Source: Poronia punctata
Taxonomy: Eukaryota; Ascomycota; Sordariomycetes; Xylariales; Xylariaceae
DNA length: 64,000 bases
Direction: 5' to 3'
Assembly (NCBI GenBank): GCA_022579005.1
Contig: MU401485.1
Span: 124,001-188,000 of the forward strand
Under the pieces are notes generated by a model. It worked only from the letters and a program-made list of their open reading frames with translations. It was not told where the DNA came from and did not search any database. Shown here piece by piece: positions 11,800 through 23,083 of the stretch. Numbering within the stretch: the stretch's first letter is position 1; the number at the start of each line of letters is the position of its first letter. A program made the translations under genes and the position numbers.

Positions 11800-13937
11800 G
11801 TCATCAAAAATTCACAACAGCTCCAAGGTTCCGATGCACTTTTAATGGACGGCCTCTCTCAACCGGGCTACCTTTCTCGGACAGATGAGAGTTGGTCGAT
11901 CTCCCGGCGTTATATCTGACGAGTTTCCAGACAGCTTCGACACATTTGAGTGGATGGTAAAAGACCTACCTGACAATTCGGCCAATAAATAAATACGGGG
12001 TGCAAAATATTTTGAAGGTTTGGGGGTTTCCCTTCAAACTTTGGCCCTTGCCATAAAACTCATACCTCAAAGCATATATGTCGGGTTCCAACCTAGGTAC
12101 CTACTTCTACATAACCTAAGGCATGAGGTTATCAATGGTTATTAGGTAGGAATGAGGTTCGTAGGTAAGTAGGTAACCTAGTTGGTAGTCTACTGTGATG
12201 CCCTTTCTCAAATGCGGGTGGGATAGAGTAATGTAGTTAAGCCACAATGCCATATTTTAAAGTTGCTAAGCCACATTTTGTACCTACCAAGGTTGTTAAA
12301 ACAAACGATTGGAGGTATAAAACAGTATATTTGCGCACAAACCCTTGTAATCGACCTTGTATGGAAATAGGTACCTAAACAAATCTCAAGGTAGGCCCAA
12401 TGTACACGTATATACCTACTCGTATGTTAGGTCCTTGACTAAGATAAGCAGCCATACCAAGTTCAGAAGCTTCAACCTGCGAACTAAGGTATCAAGAAGA
12501 AAATTGAAGGCGAACAGAAAGAGAGAAGGACGCAGAGGCTAAAGGAGAGAATGTGCCAAGTAACTGTGCCTTCCTTTTTACCTATATTCAAGTTGTGACT
12601 TACACTTATTTAAACTCGTATATTACCTAACGCAACCTAAAATTGTCCTCTTACTCTTTCCTACATGATGTAGTTTACCAAGGTTGCTGTACTTTTCCTC
12701 TTTTTCATCAGTACAAAGTCTAGATAGGAGATACAGTTTTTGTAATGAAAAGGAGCCAAAGGCGGAATAACCATATAGCGCTGTTAGGAATCGAACCCAA
12801 CTCCACTTATGGTGTATGCTTCAGGACGTATCTAATGAGAGGCAACATTTCTCAGACCTTTCGATGTCTTTGTCGTCTAGATAGAGATTCAATTCTATGT
12901 GGACCTATCTCCGTTGACCTTTTTTTCGGCATGCGGGCCGTAGTCAAAAGCCAAGGCAATTATCTAAGAAACCACTTGCTTACTTCCTTGTTTTAAAGTA
13001 AGGTTTTCGAACAGCGTGCCTTTTCAAGGATCGGGACGCGCCATGGACATGGGGGGGTCTAGTCTATGCTAGGTCGGCGCGTTTTCGGGCCGCAACCGAA
13101 GACGGAGGTGGGTATCCCGGAACTTAGCACCCCTGCACGTTCCGTGAACGAAATGGGTAAGTAAGGCCGTCCGCTAAGCCAAAAGGCGCCCACTTCTAGC
13201 ACCACATCGCTGCCTTCTCTTCTCTTGAGGAATCGATTTCGATTCTTCTCGGGCAAGGATGCTGTGGCGCGCGGCTGCACGCGTACGCATGGCAGATGGG
13301 GGACCGTTACCCCAGCATGGGCAACAGGCCGTAGCGTGGGATCTTGCCAGGGCCCAGGGACGTCCGGCTTGGTCGGCACAAGAAAGGGTGACGCGGGCCC
13401 CTGTTGTGCATCAAATTCGACCCGATGCTGTTGGCTAGCTCTAGGTAAGGTCTCGCGTGGACGAAGGAATGCCTTCGTTCTTCACGATCTAGACCGTACC
13501 CCACGAGATAGCGCCGTTGTGAGCTTCCTGGATTCCTCATGCGCGCCGTTTGCGCGGGATTCCTTGTTCACATGACTCGTCAACAACAGACTCTGGACGG
13601 CACGGCGCATGGCTGGCTAGATGGCCGAATACTCTGACCCAGGGAGGCTCTTGGCTCGTTACCGTGTCTCCGGAGCCCTCGTGAATTTCCTCCTATAACC
13701 TCTCGCGCAAAGGTTAGCTCGGTACAGGCCGGATGCATCTAGCCTGTCTGCATACTTTGTCAGGGGCATGTCAGCTCAGCACCATGCGCTCCACCATTGA
13801 GGGGGATCTCGCTTACGCCGGAAGGGGCACAAAGCTTCGCTCAAGCCCTACGCATATAAGCTGATCCTCTTGCGAGGCAGATCGGCTGTTTTCATAACTC
13901 TTTTGGTCGTCGTACTCCAAAAAACAGCGCCGCCAAT
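11800..13937. other. Intergenic spacer, TAGGTA/TACCTA-rich
   Basis: This 2.1-kb spacer sits between the divergent zinc-knuckle (-) and CDH (+) genes. Bases 12080-12440 are strikingly rich in AGGTA, ACCTA and TAGGTACCTA strings, with one TACTCGTA at 12417-12424. A region from about 13030 to 13900 is more G+C-rich but has no reading frame with convincing protein character. No RNA gene could be folded. The last 100 bp look like the CDH core promoter. Confidence 0.6.
13853..13860 (+). promoter_or_regulatory. Candidate TATA box of the cellobiose dehydrogenase gene
   Basis: CATATAAG lies 78 nt upstream of the predicted ATG at 13938, a usual distance for a strongly transcribed fungal secretory gene. 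This is based on sequence only. Confidence 0.4.
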
Positions 13938-16900
13938 ATGGGTCGCTTCGGATATCTCGCAGCGCTGATCTTGACAGCCGGCTTAAGTGCGTCACTCGTG
14001 GCCCGCTGATCATCGTTGCTTTTTGCTAATTTGGTGATTGTAGATGTCCAGCTGTGTCTCGGTCAATCGAGCGCGCCAACTGTTTATACAGATAGCAAGA
14101 CTGGCATCACATTCGATACATGGATCGTGCCAGACAGGTCCTCGGGCGCCTCTGGCGTCGGGACTTATGGAGGCATGACTATGGGCTTTGCCATGCCTGA
14201 AAATGCCCTGTCCACTGACGCGAACGAGTTCATCGGGTATCTGGTCAGAAAATACCATCCTCACCGATTAGCAAGAGAACCGTGGGCTGACACAATGCTC
14301 GATAGCTGTGCCCTTCAAACAGCACCACCCTGACAGGATGGTGTGGAATATCCTTGGCTGGTCCGATGACGAACAGCTTGCTTCTCATGGCGTACCCGAA
14401 CGAAGACCAAGTCCTGACATCGTTGCGCTTCGCCACCGGCTATGACAACCCCGAGGTGTACAACGGAGACGCCGAGCTGACACAGATCTCTTCTACCGTG
14501 AACGAGACGCACTACTCGGTCATTTTCCGCTGCCAGAACTGTTTGGCATGGGACCAGGACGGAGCGTCGGGGTCTGTCTCGACAAGCGGCGGCTTTCTTG
14601 TGCTCGGTTGGTGTAATGCCTTCCCATCTCCGGGCAACCCGAGCTGTCCCGACGACATCACCCTCCAGCAGCACGATAATGGCCAGGGCATCTTTGGCGC
14701 TGCGCTAGATAGCAACGTAGCTAATCCGTCGTACTCCCAGTGGGCGGCCATGGCCACGGCGACAGTAACGGGAAGCTGCGGTGGTGCAACCCCCACTACA
14801 ACCACAACCACTCCCACCGCCACGCCCACTGGCACACCTGTCCCAACTGCAACCTACGATTACATTATCGTTGGTGGCGGCGCTGGTGGTATCCCGATCG
14901 CCGACAAGCTTAGCGAAGCTGGCAAGAAGGTTTTGCTTATCGAGAAGGGACCTCCTAGTTCGGGACGATGGGGCGGTACTCTGGGACCGGAGTGGACTAA
15001 AGGCACAAACCTCACCCGCTTCGACGTTCCCGGTCTTTGCAACGAGATCTGGGAAGACTCGGCCGGTATTTCCTGCACGGACACCGACCAGATGGCTGGC
15101 TGCGTGCTCGGTGGGGGTACTGCTATCAACGCAGGACTTTGGTGGAAGGTAAGCGAGTACATGCATAAAAGATGGCGGGGGCAGTGACTGACGCGTTTTA
15201 CTCTGATAGCCTTACGGTCTGGATTGGGATTACAACTTCCCGGCAGGATGGAAAGCTGCGGATATGAAAGCTGCGACCCAGAGAGTCTTCTCGCGTATTC
15301 CTGGTACGGACGCGCCGTCCAAGGATGGCCAACGTTACTTGCAGCAGGGCTTCAACGTCATCTCGGGCGGTCTGGCTCAGAGTGGCTGGAAGAGCGTCAC
15401 TGCCAACGACGTTCCGGATCAGAAGAACCACACCTTCGCCCACACACCCTTCATGTTCTCTAACGGTGAGCGTGGCGGACCGATGGCAACCTACCTCGTA
15501 ACAGCCAACGCGCGCAATAACTTTGACATGTGGCTGAACACGGCCGTGAAGCGGGTGATCCGTACCGGTGGCCACATCACTGGTGTCGAGGTCGAAGCCT
15601 ACAGAGAGGGCGGATACAAGGGCGTGGTAAACGTCACTGCCACTTCGGGTCGCGTCATCCTATCGGCTGGTGCCTTTGGCTCGGCTAAGATCCTCATGCG
15701 AAGTGAGTCTTATCCTTTTGAAGAAACCGACCCTAGACAGGCGATGCTGACTTGGAGTTATAGGTGGAATCGGACCCAAAGACCAGCTGGAGGTGGTGAA
15801 GAGCTCTACCGATGGGCCTACAATGATCTCGAACAGCTCGTGGATCGATCTCCCGGTTGGATACAACCTGAACGATCACGTCAATGTAAGTCATATTACG
15901 GTAACCCTCCCTTTTCATCTCGCGGGGGTTTGCTGACGAATTCGCGCAGACCGATACTGTCATCACACATCCCGATGTCGTGTTTTACGACTTTTACGAA
16001 GCTTACGATGACCCCAACACGACCGACGTGAACCTTTATCTGAGTAAGAAACGGTTCCTGAAGCGAATGATAGGTATTAGACTAACACGAACCCAAAGAC
16101 AAGAGATCTGGTATTCTCGCGCAAGCAGCCCCCAATATCGGTCCTATGTGAGTTTGACACCCTACATGTGCGCAGTCGGAGCAGAGGGCTGACTTGTACC
16201 TTTACAGGTTCTTCGATGAAATCAAGGGTGCGGACGGCATCGTTCGACAACTAGAATGGACAGCAAGAGTCGAGGGCAGCGGCGGCACCGCCAACGGAAG
16301 TAAGTCTTGGCTACCTCCCAGTAACATCATGATCCAAAAACTGACTTATGTTCCCAATAAATAGAAGCCATGACAATGAGTCAATATCTGGGTCGTGGCG
16401 CCGTGTCGCGAGGTCGCATGACCATCACCAAGGCCCTTACCACCGTGGTATCTACCGTTCCTTATCTGCGCGACCCGAACGACGTCAAGGCCGTCATACA
16501 GGGCATCAAGAACTTGCAGAGCGCCCTGTCCCACGTCAAGAACCTCACATGGGCCTTGCCACCACCGGATATGACGGTGGAGGATTGGGTCAATAACGTG
16601 CGTCTACTTCCCCTCTAGATCATGAAATGTTGTCAGAGCCTAACCAAATATGTGTGCAGATGGTTGTCTCCTATTCCAACCGACGAGCCAATCATTGGAT
16701 CGGTAAGTACCCTTTCTGGGAACATCATGGTCGGAGGAACGCCCCCTAACAGAAAGACAGGAACGAGCAAACTCGGAATGGACGACGGCCGCACTGGCGG
16801 AACCGCCGTTGTGGACTTGAACACTAAGGTATACGGCACGGACAATCTGTTCGTGGTAGATGCCAGTATCTTCCCCGGCCACATCACGACCAACCCGTCG

Positions 16901-17159
16901 GCCTACATTGTCATCGCCTCGGAGCGCGCCTCCGAGCGTATCCTCGCCCTGCCGCCGGCCAAGGCCCAGAGACAGTATGAGCAGTGCGACGGACGGGGCT
17001 GGACCGGCAGCTTCCAATGTGCTGCCCCTTACAAGTGCACGCCCCAGAACGACTATTACTCTCAGGTAAGCTTTATTTCCACGTATTGTGTTTCGGGCCG
17101 GTCCCGTTACTGTTGTTGCGCACTGTGCTAACCTCTTTTCGTTTCTTCAGTGTCTGTAA
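13938..17159 (+). CDS. cdh: Cellobiose dehydrogenase with C-terminal CBM1 (class II type)
   Basis: This secreted flavocytochrome oxidises cellobiose and passes electrons to lytic polysaccharide monooxygenases. Twelve exons are predicted: 13938-13986, 14044-14243, 14306-15148, 15210-15702, 15764-15885, 15950-16043, 16099-16147, 16208-16299, 16365-16597, 16660-16702, 16761-17065 and 17151-17159. They give 843 residues with every phase consistent. After the signal peptide comes the cytochrome b domain: the GGMTMG region may supply the heme Met, and the His of LQQHDNG near residue 205 fits the other ligand. A Thr/Pro linker follows near 248-265. The GMC flavin domain begins with GGGAGGIP near 272. 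The catalytic His of NRRANHWIG is about residue 737. A CBM1 (YEQCDGRGWTGSFQC...) ends the protein. The last exon is nine bases and supplies the final CBM1 cysteine. No lesion seen. Confidence 0.95.
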
Positions 17160-18058
17160 TGTAGTCTAGAATAGGTTAGGTAGTATCTTAACGAGGAGGG
17201 AGGTTGGGGGGCCGTTGGCATGTACCTATTATACATACTCGTACTTGCTTGTGGTATATACTTTATATACCTGTATAAAGCCGAAACTGAGGATACATAT
17301 ATCATTTCACGACATATTCGTTCCCTTCACTCTCGTTTTCTCGTGTTTTCTCGTGGCATTCATTGTTGGTTCTCGCGTTTTATTGCCAGGACTGCGGCAT
17401 AAACCCCTGTAATTGTCCTGTACATGGAGGATAAGTATTGATTTTGTCCACCCAAAAAGGGAAAGGAAATTCCCACATATTCCCTTGTAGGTACTCGTAT
17501 GTAGGCGACACACCTACCTATGTAGTAATATACCTACCTATTACGCTGCTGCTACCCGGACTTTTCCTGCGGTGTTAGTCAGTTAGTTTAGGTAGTTAGG
17601 TTGGCACGGTTGGGTATTTGTTTCGTTTTTGTACAGGAAGCAGAAGCAGGCTGTGTGTGCTGTTAGCTGCAAGAGAAAGAAGGGGTGCAGTGGAATTCAG
17701 CTACCTGTAACCATACCTGGTCGAATGACGATCCGATCCGAGTTCCTTGACGCCAATGCGACTCTACACACATACACCGCCCATGTCGCATTGGGGCGCA
17801 GAAGTCACAGAAAGGCCCGCTGAGAGGTCCGCCGGGGGGGGAGGGCGAAAAGAAGGCAGCCAGCCAGACTTCTTTCTCTGGCGGATAATTGAGGGCGTTG
17901 GCTATCATTTTTCAGGATCAGGATCAGATTTGCTGACTGATAATGCTTGTTGTATTTTTTTTCCTGTTCGTTTTGTTGTTTTGATCTAGGGAAAAGGCAA
18001 TAGCTTTCTCATTTTTGGTTGATGTCGTTCAGTCACTTTTTTGTAGACCGTCCGTACG
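17160..18058. other. Intergenic spacer between CDH and NACHT-ankyrin genes
   Basis: This 0.9-kb spacer holds the CDH 3' UTR and the NACHT-ankyrin promoter. It contains two TACTCGTA motifs (17236, 17492), clustered TACCTACCTA strings (17505-17545) and a G8 tract near 17833. No gene is supported. Confidence 0.6.
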
Positions 18059-21000
18059 ATGCCTTGTGGCATTCCCTTTTTAAACAGGCGGTTCAAGAAA
18101 CGACGGGATGTGGACGTGAAGACGAGTTCCTCGACAAATGTGGAGGTGACTACTGAGAAATATCTTGAATACTCGGGTCAGAGCACCGCCCATCTTGGCC
18201 ACAAGCACGGCGACGTAAAAAAGGGCGTAGAAACAGATGTAGTGGACCGTTCAACGCGATGGCTCCCCTCTGCCAATGAACGCTGGGAAGCGGCTTATGC
18301 GAAACTCGGGCAGGAAAATCCGACGCTGGTCCGGAAATATGAGGACCTGGTCTGGAAAGGGCTGCGAAACTTGGACGACGGCAGCTTCACCTCGACGACA
18401 CAACAAGACAGAGAGGAGCTCCCATACGAGATCGAGAAGCGATGCAATTCCCAAAAGTCAAAATGCGAACAGTGGCCACAGAGGCTTCGTCGGGCATCCA
18501 TGGTGATCAAGAATATCTGCGACTTGATCAATGTGGCTGTGAAAGTGTCTCCCGAAGCATCCATCATATGGGCTGGCATTTCTGTGGCATTACCTTTGAT
18601 GAATAACTTGATGACTGCAAGTACGGAACAAAGCGATGGGTTTGTCTATATTTGCGGCCTGATCAAATATTACTCCGACATCAACAGCTTCCTAGCCGAA
18701 CAAAGGACGTTGCCCTTCACGGCGGATCGGATCGCCACAGAGATGGACAGATTGTCCTTCCTCGTGGTGGATTATCAAATCCGCAGTGTCATCCGCTTAT
18801 TGCAATCGAGTGCAAAGACATACGCAGAAGATGCTCTCGCGATGACGGATTGGAACGCTAAAACAAACGAGATCAAGGGCCAAGTGGCAAGGTTGGATAA
18901 GCTGGTCGACCAAGACCGTTCATTGACGATAAGCGAACAAATAATCGGTCAGAGGGAAGCTCTCGATTCAGTACTGCCAAAACTGGATCAGCAAATCTCT
19001 CTCGCCAGTCAGTCGTTACAAGTGGAACGTGAGCAGTTTCAGCACACGATGAACACCGAAGCGCAAAGTTGCATACGGACCTTTGGACCCGCCGAGTATC
19101 TCGAAACAAAACAGTCTATCGAGACAGCCAGTCCCGGAACTTGCAAGTGGGTCAGAGAGAATACAAAGTATCACGCCTGGCTTGAGGGAGATATAAAGTT
19201 CCTTTTTGTCTCCGCTGGGCCGGGTTGCGGCAAGTCGGTGTTGACGAGACGCATTGTCGACGACTTGATCCAAGACCACTTGCGTTTCAACGCTTGCTAC
19301 TTCTTCTTCAAAGACGGCGTACGGAACTCGGTGCAGGAAGCACTACGGTCACTTATCCATCAATTAATTTCAAGGAACCCCTCCCTCGTCCGCCATGCCA
19401 TGGAAGCATATCGTTCCAACGGCGCAGCGGTGGCGACGCTAACGGAAACAATGAGGGGAATCCTCTTATCTATACTCAAGGACCCCGAGTCCAAGGAAGT
19501 AGTCATCGTCATCGATGCACTGGACGAGTGCAAGGCCGATGACCTTCATATGTTCTTCAGACAGATGGCAAATATCGTCGGTCGACTTGGGCCCCGCACG
19601 AGTTCTCTTCGGCTTCTCATGACCGGGCGTCCATACTCAGTAGTGAGAGAAGGGGTGCGATGGCTCCAGCGCCGCACAGAGAGCGCAGAGATATCTAGCG
19701 ATGACGACCCAGAAGCCCTGAGCGGTGAGATCAGCCTAGTCCTCGAGCGCAATGTCGAGACTTTCTCGCAAAAGCATTCGATCAACGCGGCGGCCACCAC
19801 CCATCTGCGAAATAGCCTCCTTTCCATGGAGCATCGAACTTATCTTTGGCTTTATCTAGTTATGGACCACCTCGAAGCAGCAGCAAGGAAGAAGAAGTTC
19901 AAGCTGACGCCAAGGGGGCTCGAGGCCGCCGTTAGGGAGCTGCCCAAGACCGTGGAGGAAGCATACGAAGGGCTGCTGGAGAGGTCGTCAGACATAAAGA
20001 TGGCGAGAAAGCTCCTCTTCATCTTGCTGGCAGCCGAGCGGGTTCTGACTGTCGGAGAACTGAACGAGGCGATTTATGTCCAAGCTGAGTCGTCCACGCG
20101 GGACGACCTCGACCTGGAGCCTGACGACAAGTTTTGCGATTGCATTCGAGAATGGTGTGGACTTTTCGTATCGATACAGGGCGGCAAGGCATATTTCATT
20201 CATCAGACCGCCCGGGAGTTCCTGCTGGCACCTGCAAACGTGCCCGCAGACGGCCCGACTGACCAGCCAAGGTTCCAGCACTCCTTACCCATTGAAGAAG
20301 CTCATAAAACACTCTTTTGCTGTTGTTCTTGGTATCTAAGCCTCGATGAAATGAGAGTTCACGGTGAAAAGATGAAGAAGGTAATCTCGGATTTCGACTG
20401 GGGCCGCTCCAACGCGAGGGATGTCTACCAGCACCTTGTCCCTAAAACCGTACCGCCATCTGACTACAGATTCATGGACTACGCCAGCTCATTCTGGGAT
20501 CTGCATCTGCGGCAGGCGGACAATAGTGATCTCATTTCTAGCGAAGTGGTGAGGAGACTTTGTGATGTTAGCGGAATTGGGCCCTGGATTTGGCTTGGTG
20601 GAAATTTCGGGAATTCAAACCATACAAGAAGGGATTTATCTCAATACGCATCGCTCCCTACCGTAAGACTAAAAATCGCGATTTTTACGCCTTCGAATTT
20701 TACCCAGCTCGGGATGTACGCCTTCCTCGGTCTCACCGCGCTCTTGAACAGTGTAGCGACCTCCATTAAGCAAGACCGCCGTGTTAAATATAAGGTCTAT
20801 CCACCGCGGAAACTCGTTGATGGCGAGAGGCCCGGGGGTTACGACCCTGTGGGCAATATCAAGACGCATTTCATAGTGGCCCCCGTCTGGGCGGCATGTC
20901 TCAATGGGCACGCGGACACTGCAGAGTCCCTACTGGCCATGCCGATGGACCCGGAGGAGCTGACGTTTTATCGGCACACCTTGCCCTTATTTCTTTTGGG

Positions 21001-23083
21001 CAGGCCGAAACTTACGCCCGTACTAGAGCGCATGTTACGAGCGCATCTCGACATTGTGAATTGGACTTCTAGTCATCGCCGGACGCTAATATGGTCAGTG
21101 GTTGGTGACGAGGATCAGACGAAACTGCTTCTCGAATTAGGCACAGATCCAAATGTAAGGGATAGTGAACAAGCAACACCTTTGCATGACGGTTGGACAG
21201 GTAGCGTAAAGCAGCTTATCGCGTATGGAGCTGACGTAAACGCGCGGGATGGTAGTGGTCGGACCCCTTTGCACACGAACTGGGGAGGTGAATCCATAAA
21301 GATACTCCTCGAAAACGGGGCCGACCTGAACGCACGGGATGACGCTGGCCGGACTCCCTTGCATTCTCTCCACAGCCCGTGGGCTGCCGAACTGATTGTT
21401 GCCAAAGGGGCAGACCTGAGCGCACGGGATATCCGTGGTCGGACACCTTTGCATACCTTGTATCGCGATGACGTGATCAAAGTACTTGTCACTAGTGGCG
21501 CTGACTTAACGGCTCGGGATGATGAAGGCCGGACTCCATTGCATCATAGGCATGCACCAGGTGCCTTGGAACTACTTCTGGCTAAGGGAGCCGACCCAAA
21601 TATCCGGGATGGCGCTGGCCGGACGCCCCTGTTTTATGGGCATCATCAAAAGGACGTCGAATTACTTCTGGCTAAGGGAGCCGACCCAAATATCCGGGAT
21701 GGCGCTGGCCGGACGCCCCTGTTTTATGACCAAACACCTGAGGCCGTCAAAATGTTCCTTCAAAATGGGGCTGACATAATAAATACCAGAGCCAATGACG
21801 GCCGAACACCCTTGCATTTTATAGCCTGGGGTATTAAAGAGGACAATAACGGTCATATGCCCTCGCATTCTGTAGTCAGGCCTGAGGTCATGGAAATTCT
21901 TCTAGAGAATGGCGCTGATGTAAACGTACGGGATAACGATGGCCGGACACCCTTGCATTATGTAAAGGATGTTACGGTAGCGGCTGTGCTTCTTCGTAAG
22001 GGAGCTAATCCGAACGCGCAGGACAACGATGGACATACACCTTTGCATTTTGTAGAAGGTTCGGAGGAAGTCGGGGCACTCCTTGCCAATGGCGCCAATC
22101 CTAATATTGCGTCTAAAGATGGCAAGACACGATTGCATTACGGTCATGTTGAGGAAGATATTGCGGAATTGCTTCTTGCTAATGGTGCCGACCCAAATGC
22201 CCGGGATGAAGACGGGCGCACACCATTGCACACAATATTTCGGGAGGGGCCGGTGACAGAATTGGTCCTAACTAAAGGGGCCGACCCGAACGCGCGGGAT
22301 AAGTACGGCCGTACGCCATTGCATTATTGCAAATTTCCCGACGACGCAGACATTTTATTGCGGCATGGGGCGGATGCGAAGGCGCGAGATAACGAAGGCG
22401 CAACAACGTTGTATCACGATCATTTCGTCGATACGATGGAATTGCTTGTTAAGCATGGCGCCGACGTACGTGAGGCAGATATACGGGGCAATACGCCGTT
22501 GCATTGGTGCTCGAAAGGCACCCGAGCTCGAGACAAGTTGGAGTGGGACTATGCGAAGAGAGTCAAATTCCTTATCGAAAATGGGGCTGACCCGAATGCG
22601 CGGAACAACATGGGTCAGACGCCGTTACATAACGCCGAGGCATATAAGATTGTGGAAACGCTTCTGTCTGAGGGCGCAGACCCTAACGTGCGAGATAACA
22701 ACGGGCAAACGCCATTCCACATCCATCTGCAGCGCCTCTTCACAGACGACGGAGACGTGATCGAATGGATGCTCTCCTTTAACAGAGCTTATACTGAAGC
22801 GCCTTGTGCCTCGCCATCCCGGGACATGGCGTGGTCTGTTCAAGATTTCGTCAAGAGAGTAGAACTATTTTCTCGCCACGGGGCGGATGAGACGGCGTTT
22901 GAGGCAGCCGCTGAGTCCGAAGATCAGAGGACATGGACAGTGCTAGTCAAGCAGCATCTTCGCGAGAGTACAGTCGGAGAAGAGGGAATTCTAGGGCCTT
23001 GTCTGAGGCTTTGCGAGGAGGTTTGCGATACACTTTATTCGTCGGATTCAACGGATCTATCGGACGAGGATGGCGACATGTAG
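18059..23083 (+). CDS. NACHT-NTPase with C-terminal ankyrin repeats (fungal NLR-like protein)
   Basis: A single intronless frame encodes 1,674 residues. Residues about 70-300 resemble the N-terminal module that precedes NACHT in fungal STAND proteins (VKVSPEASIIWAGISVALPLM). The NACHT P-loop GPGCGKSVL lies at 387-395 and a Walker B-like VVIVIDALDEC near 482. A HQTAREFLL segment typical of the post-NACHT helical region comes near 720. About 17 ankyrin-type units run from roughly 1015 to 1560, each built around GAD-N-RD-GRTPLH. Fungal NLR-like proteins of this architecture are linked to non-self recognition, heterokaryon incompatibility and programmed cell death. That role is inferred here. Both Walker motifs are intact and no stop interrupts the frame. 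Adjacent repeats are nearly identical at DNA level, a sign of recent internal duplication. Confidence 0.92.
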   Translation: MPCGIPFLNRRFKKRRDVDVKTSSSTNVEVTTEKYLEYSGQSTAHLGHKHGDVKKGVETDVVDRSTRWLPSANERWEAAYAKLGQENPTLVRKYEDLVWKGLRNLDDGSFTSTTQQDREELPYEIEKRCNSQKSKCEQWPQRLRRASMVIKNICDLINVAVKVSPEASIIWAGISVALPLMNNLMTASTEQSDGFVYICGLIKYYSDINSFLAEQRTLPFTADRIATEMDRLSFLVVDYQIRSVIRLLQSSAKTYAEDALAMTDWNAKTNEIKGQVARLDKLVDQDRSLTISEQIIGQREALDSVLPKLDQQISLASQSLQVEREQFQHTMNTEAQSCIRTFGPAEYLETKQSIETASPGTCKWVRENTKYHAWLEGDIKFLFVSAGPGCGKSVLTRRIVDDLIQDHLRFNACYFFFKDGVRNSVQEALRSLIHQLISRNPSLVRHAMEAYRSNGAAVATLTETMRGILLSILKDPESKEVVIVIDALDECKADDLHMFFRQMANIVGRLGPRTSSLRLLMTGRPYSVVREGVRWLQRRTESAEISSDDDPEALSGEISLVLERNVETFSQKHSINAAATTHLRNSLLSMEHRTYLWLYLVMDHLEAAARKKKFKLTPRGLEAAVRELPKTVEEAYEGLLERSSDIKMARKLLFILLAAERVLTVGELNEAIYVQAESSTRDDLDLEPDDKFCDCIREWCGLFVSIQGGKAYFIHQTAREFLLAPANVPADGPTDQPRFQHSLPIEEAHKTLFCCCSWYLSLDEMRVHGEKMKKVISDFDWGRSNARDVYQHLVPKTVPPSDYRFMDYASSFWDLHLRQADNSDLISSEVVRRLCDVSGIGPWIWLGGNFGNSNHTRRDLSQYASLPTVRLKIAIFTPSNFTQLGMYAFLGLTALLNSVATSIKQDRRVKYKVYPPRKLVDGERPGGYDPVGNIKTHFIVAPVWAACLNGHADTAESLLAMPMDPEELTFYRHTLPLFLLGRPKLTPVLERMLRAHLDIVNWTSSHRRTLIWSVVGDEDQTKLLLELGTDPNVRDSEQATPLHDGWTGSVKQLIAYGADVNARDGSGRTPLHTNWGGESIKILLENGADLNARDDAGRTPLHSLHSPWAAELIVAKGADLSARDIRGRTPLHTLYRDDVIKVLVTSGADLTARDDEGRTPLHHRHAPGALELLLAKGADPNIRDGAGRTPLFYGHHQKDVELLLAKGADPNIRDGAGRTPLFYDQTPEAVKMFLQNGADIINTRANDGRTPLHFIAWGIKEDNNGHMPSHSVVRPEVMEILLENGADVNVRDNDGRTPLHYVKDVTVAAVLLRKGANPNAQDNDGHTPLHFVEGSEEVGALLANGANPNIASKDGKTRLHYGHVEEDIAELLLANGADPNARDEDGRTPLHTIFREGPVTELVLTKGADPNARDKYGRTPLHYCKFPDDADILLRHGADAKARDNEGATTLYHDHFVDTMELLVKHGADVREADIRGNTPLHWCSKGTRARDKLEWDYAKRVKFLIENGADPNARNNMGQTPLHNAEAYKIVETLLSEGADPNVRDNNGQTPFHIHLQRLFTDDGDVIEWMLSFNRAYTEAPCASPSRDMAWSVQDFVKRVELFSRHGADETAFEAAAESEDQRTWTVLVKQHLRESTVGEEGILGPCLRLCEEVCDTLYSSDSTDLSDEDGDM
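21573..21728 (+). repeat. Identical 66-bp duplication inside the ankyrin array
   Basis: Bases 21573-21638 and 21663-21728 appear identical over 66 bp, offset by 90 bp (30 codons). They encode two neighbouring ankyrin units with the same LLAKGADPNIRDGAGRTPLF core. Flanking units share only the consensus, so this pair arose or was homogenised recently. Confidence 0.85.

Noticed and set aside
12779..12850. T-arm-like sequence GGGTTCGATTCC on the minus strand, suggesting a tRNA
   Set aside because: The T-stem can pair, but no matching acceptor 5' strand (AGCGCTG expected), A-box or anticodon arm was found upstream on that strand.
14705..15166. 153-codon minus-strand frame within the CDH gene
   Set aside because: It is the antisense shadow of the strongly conserved CDH cytochrome-linker-flavin segment.
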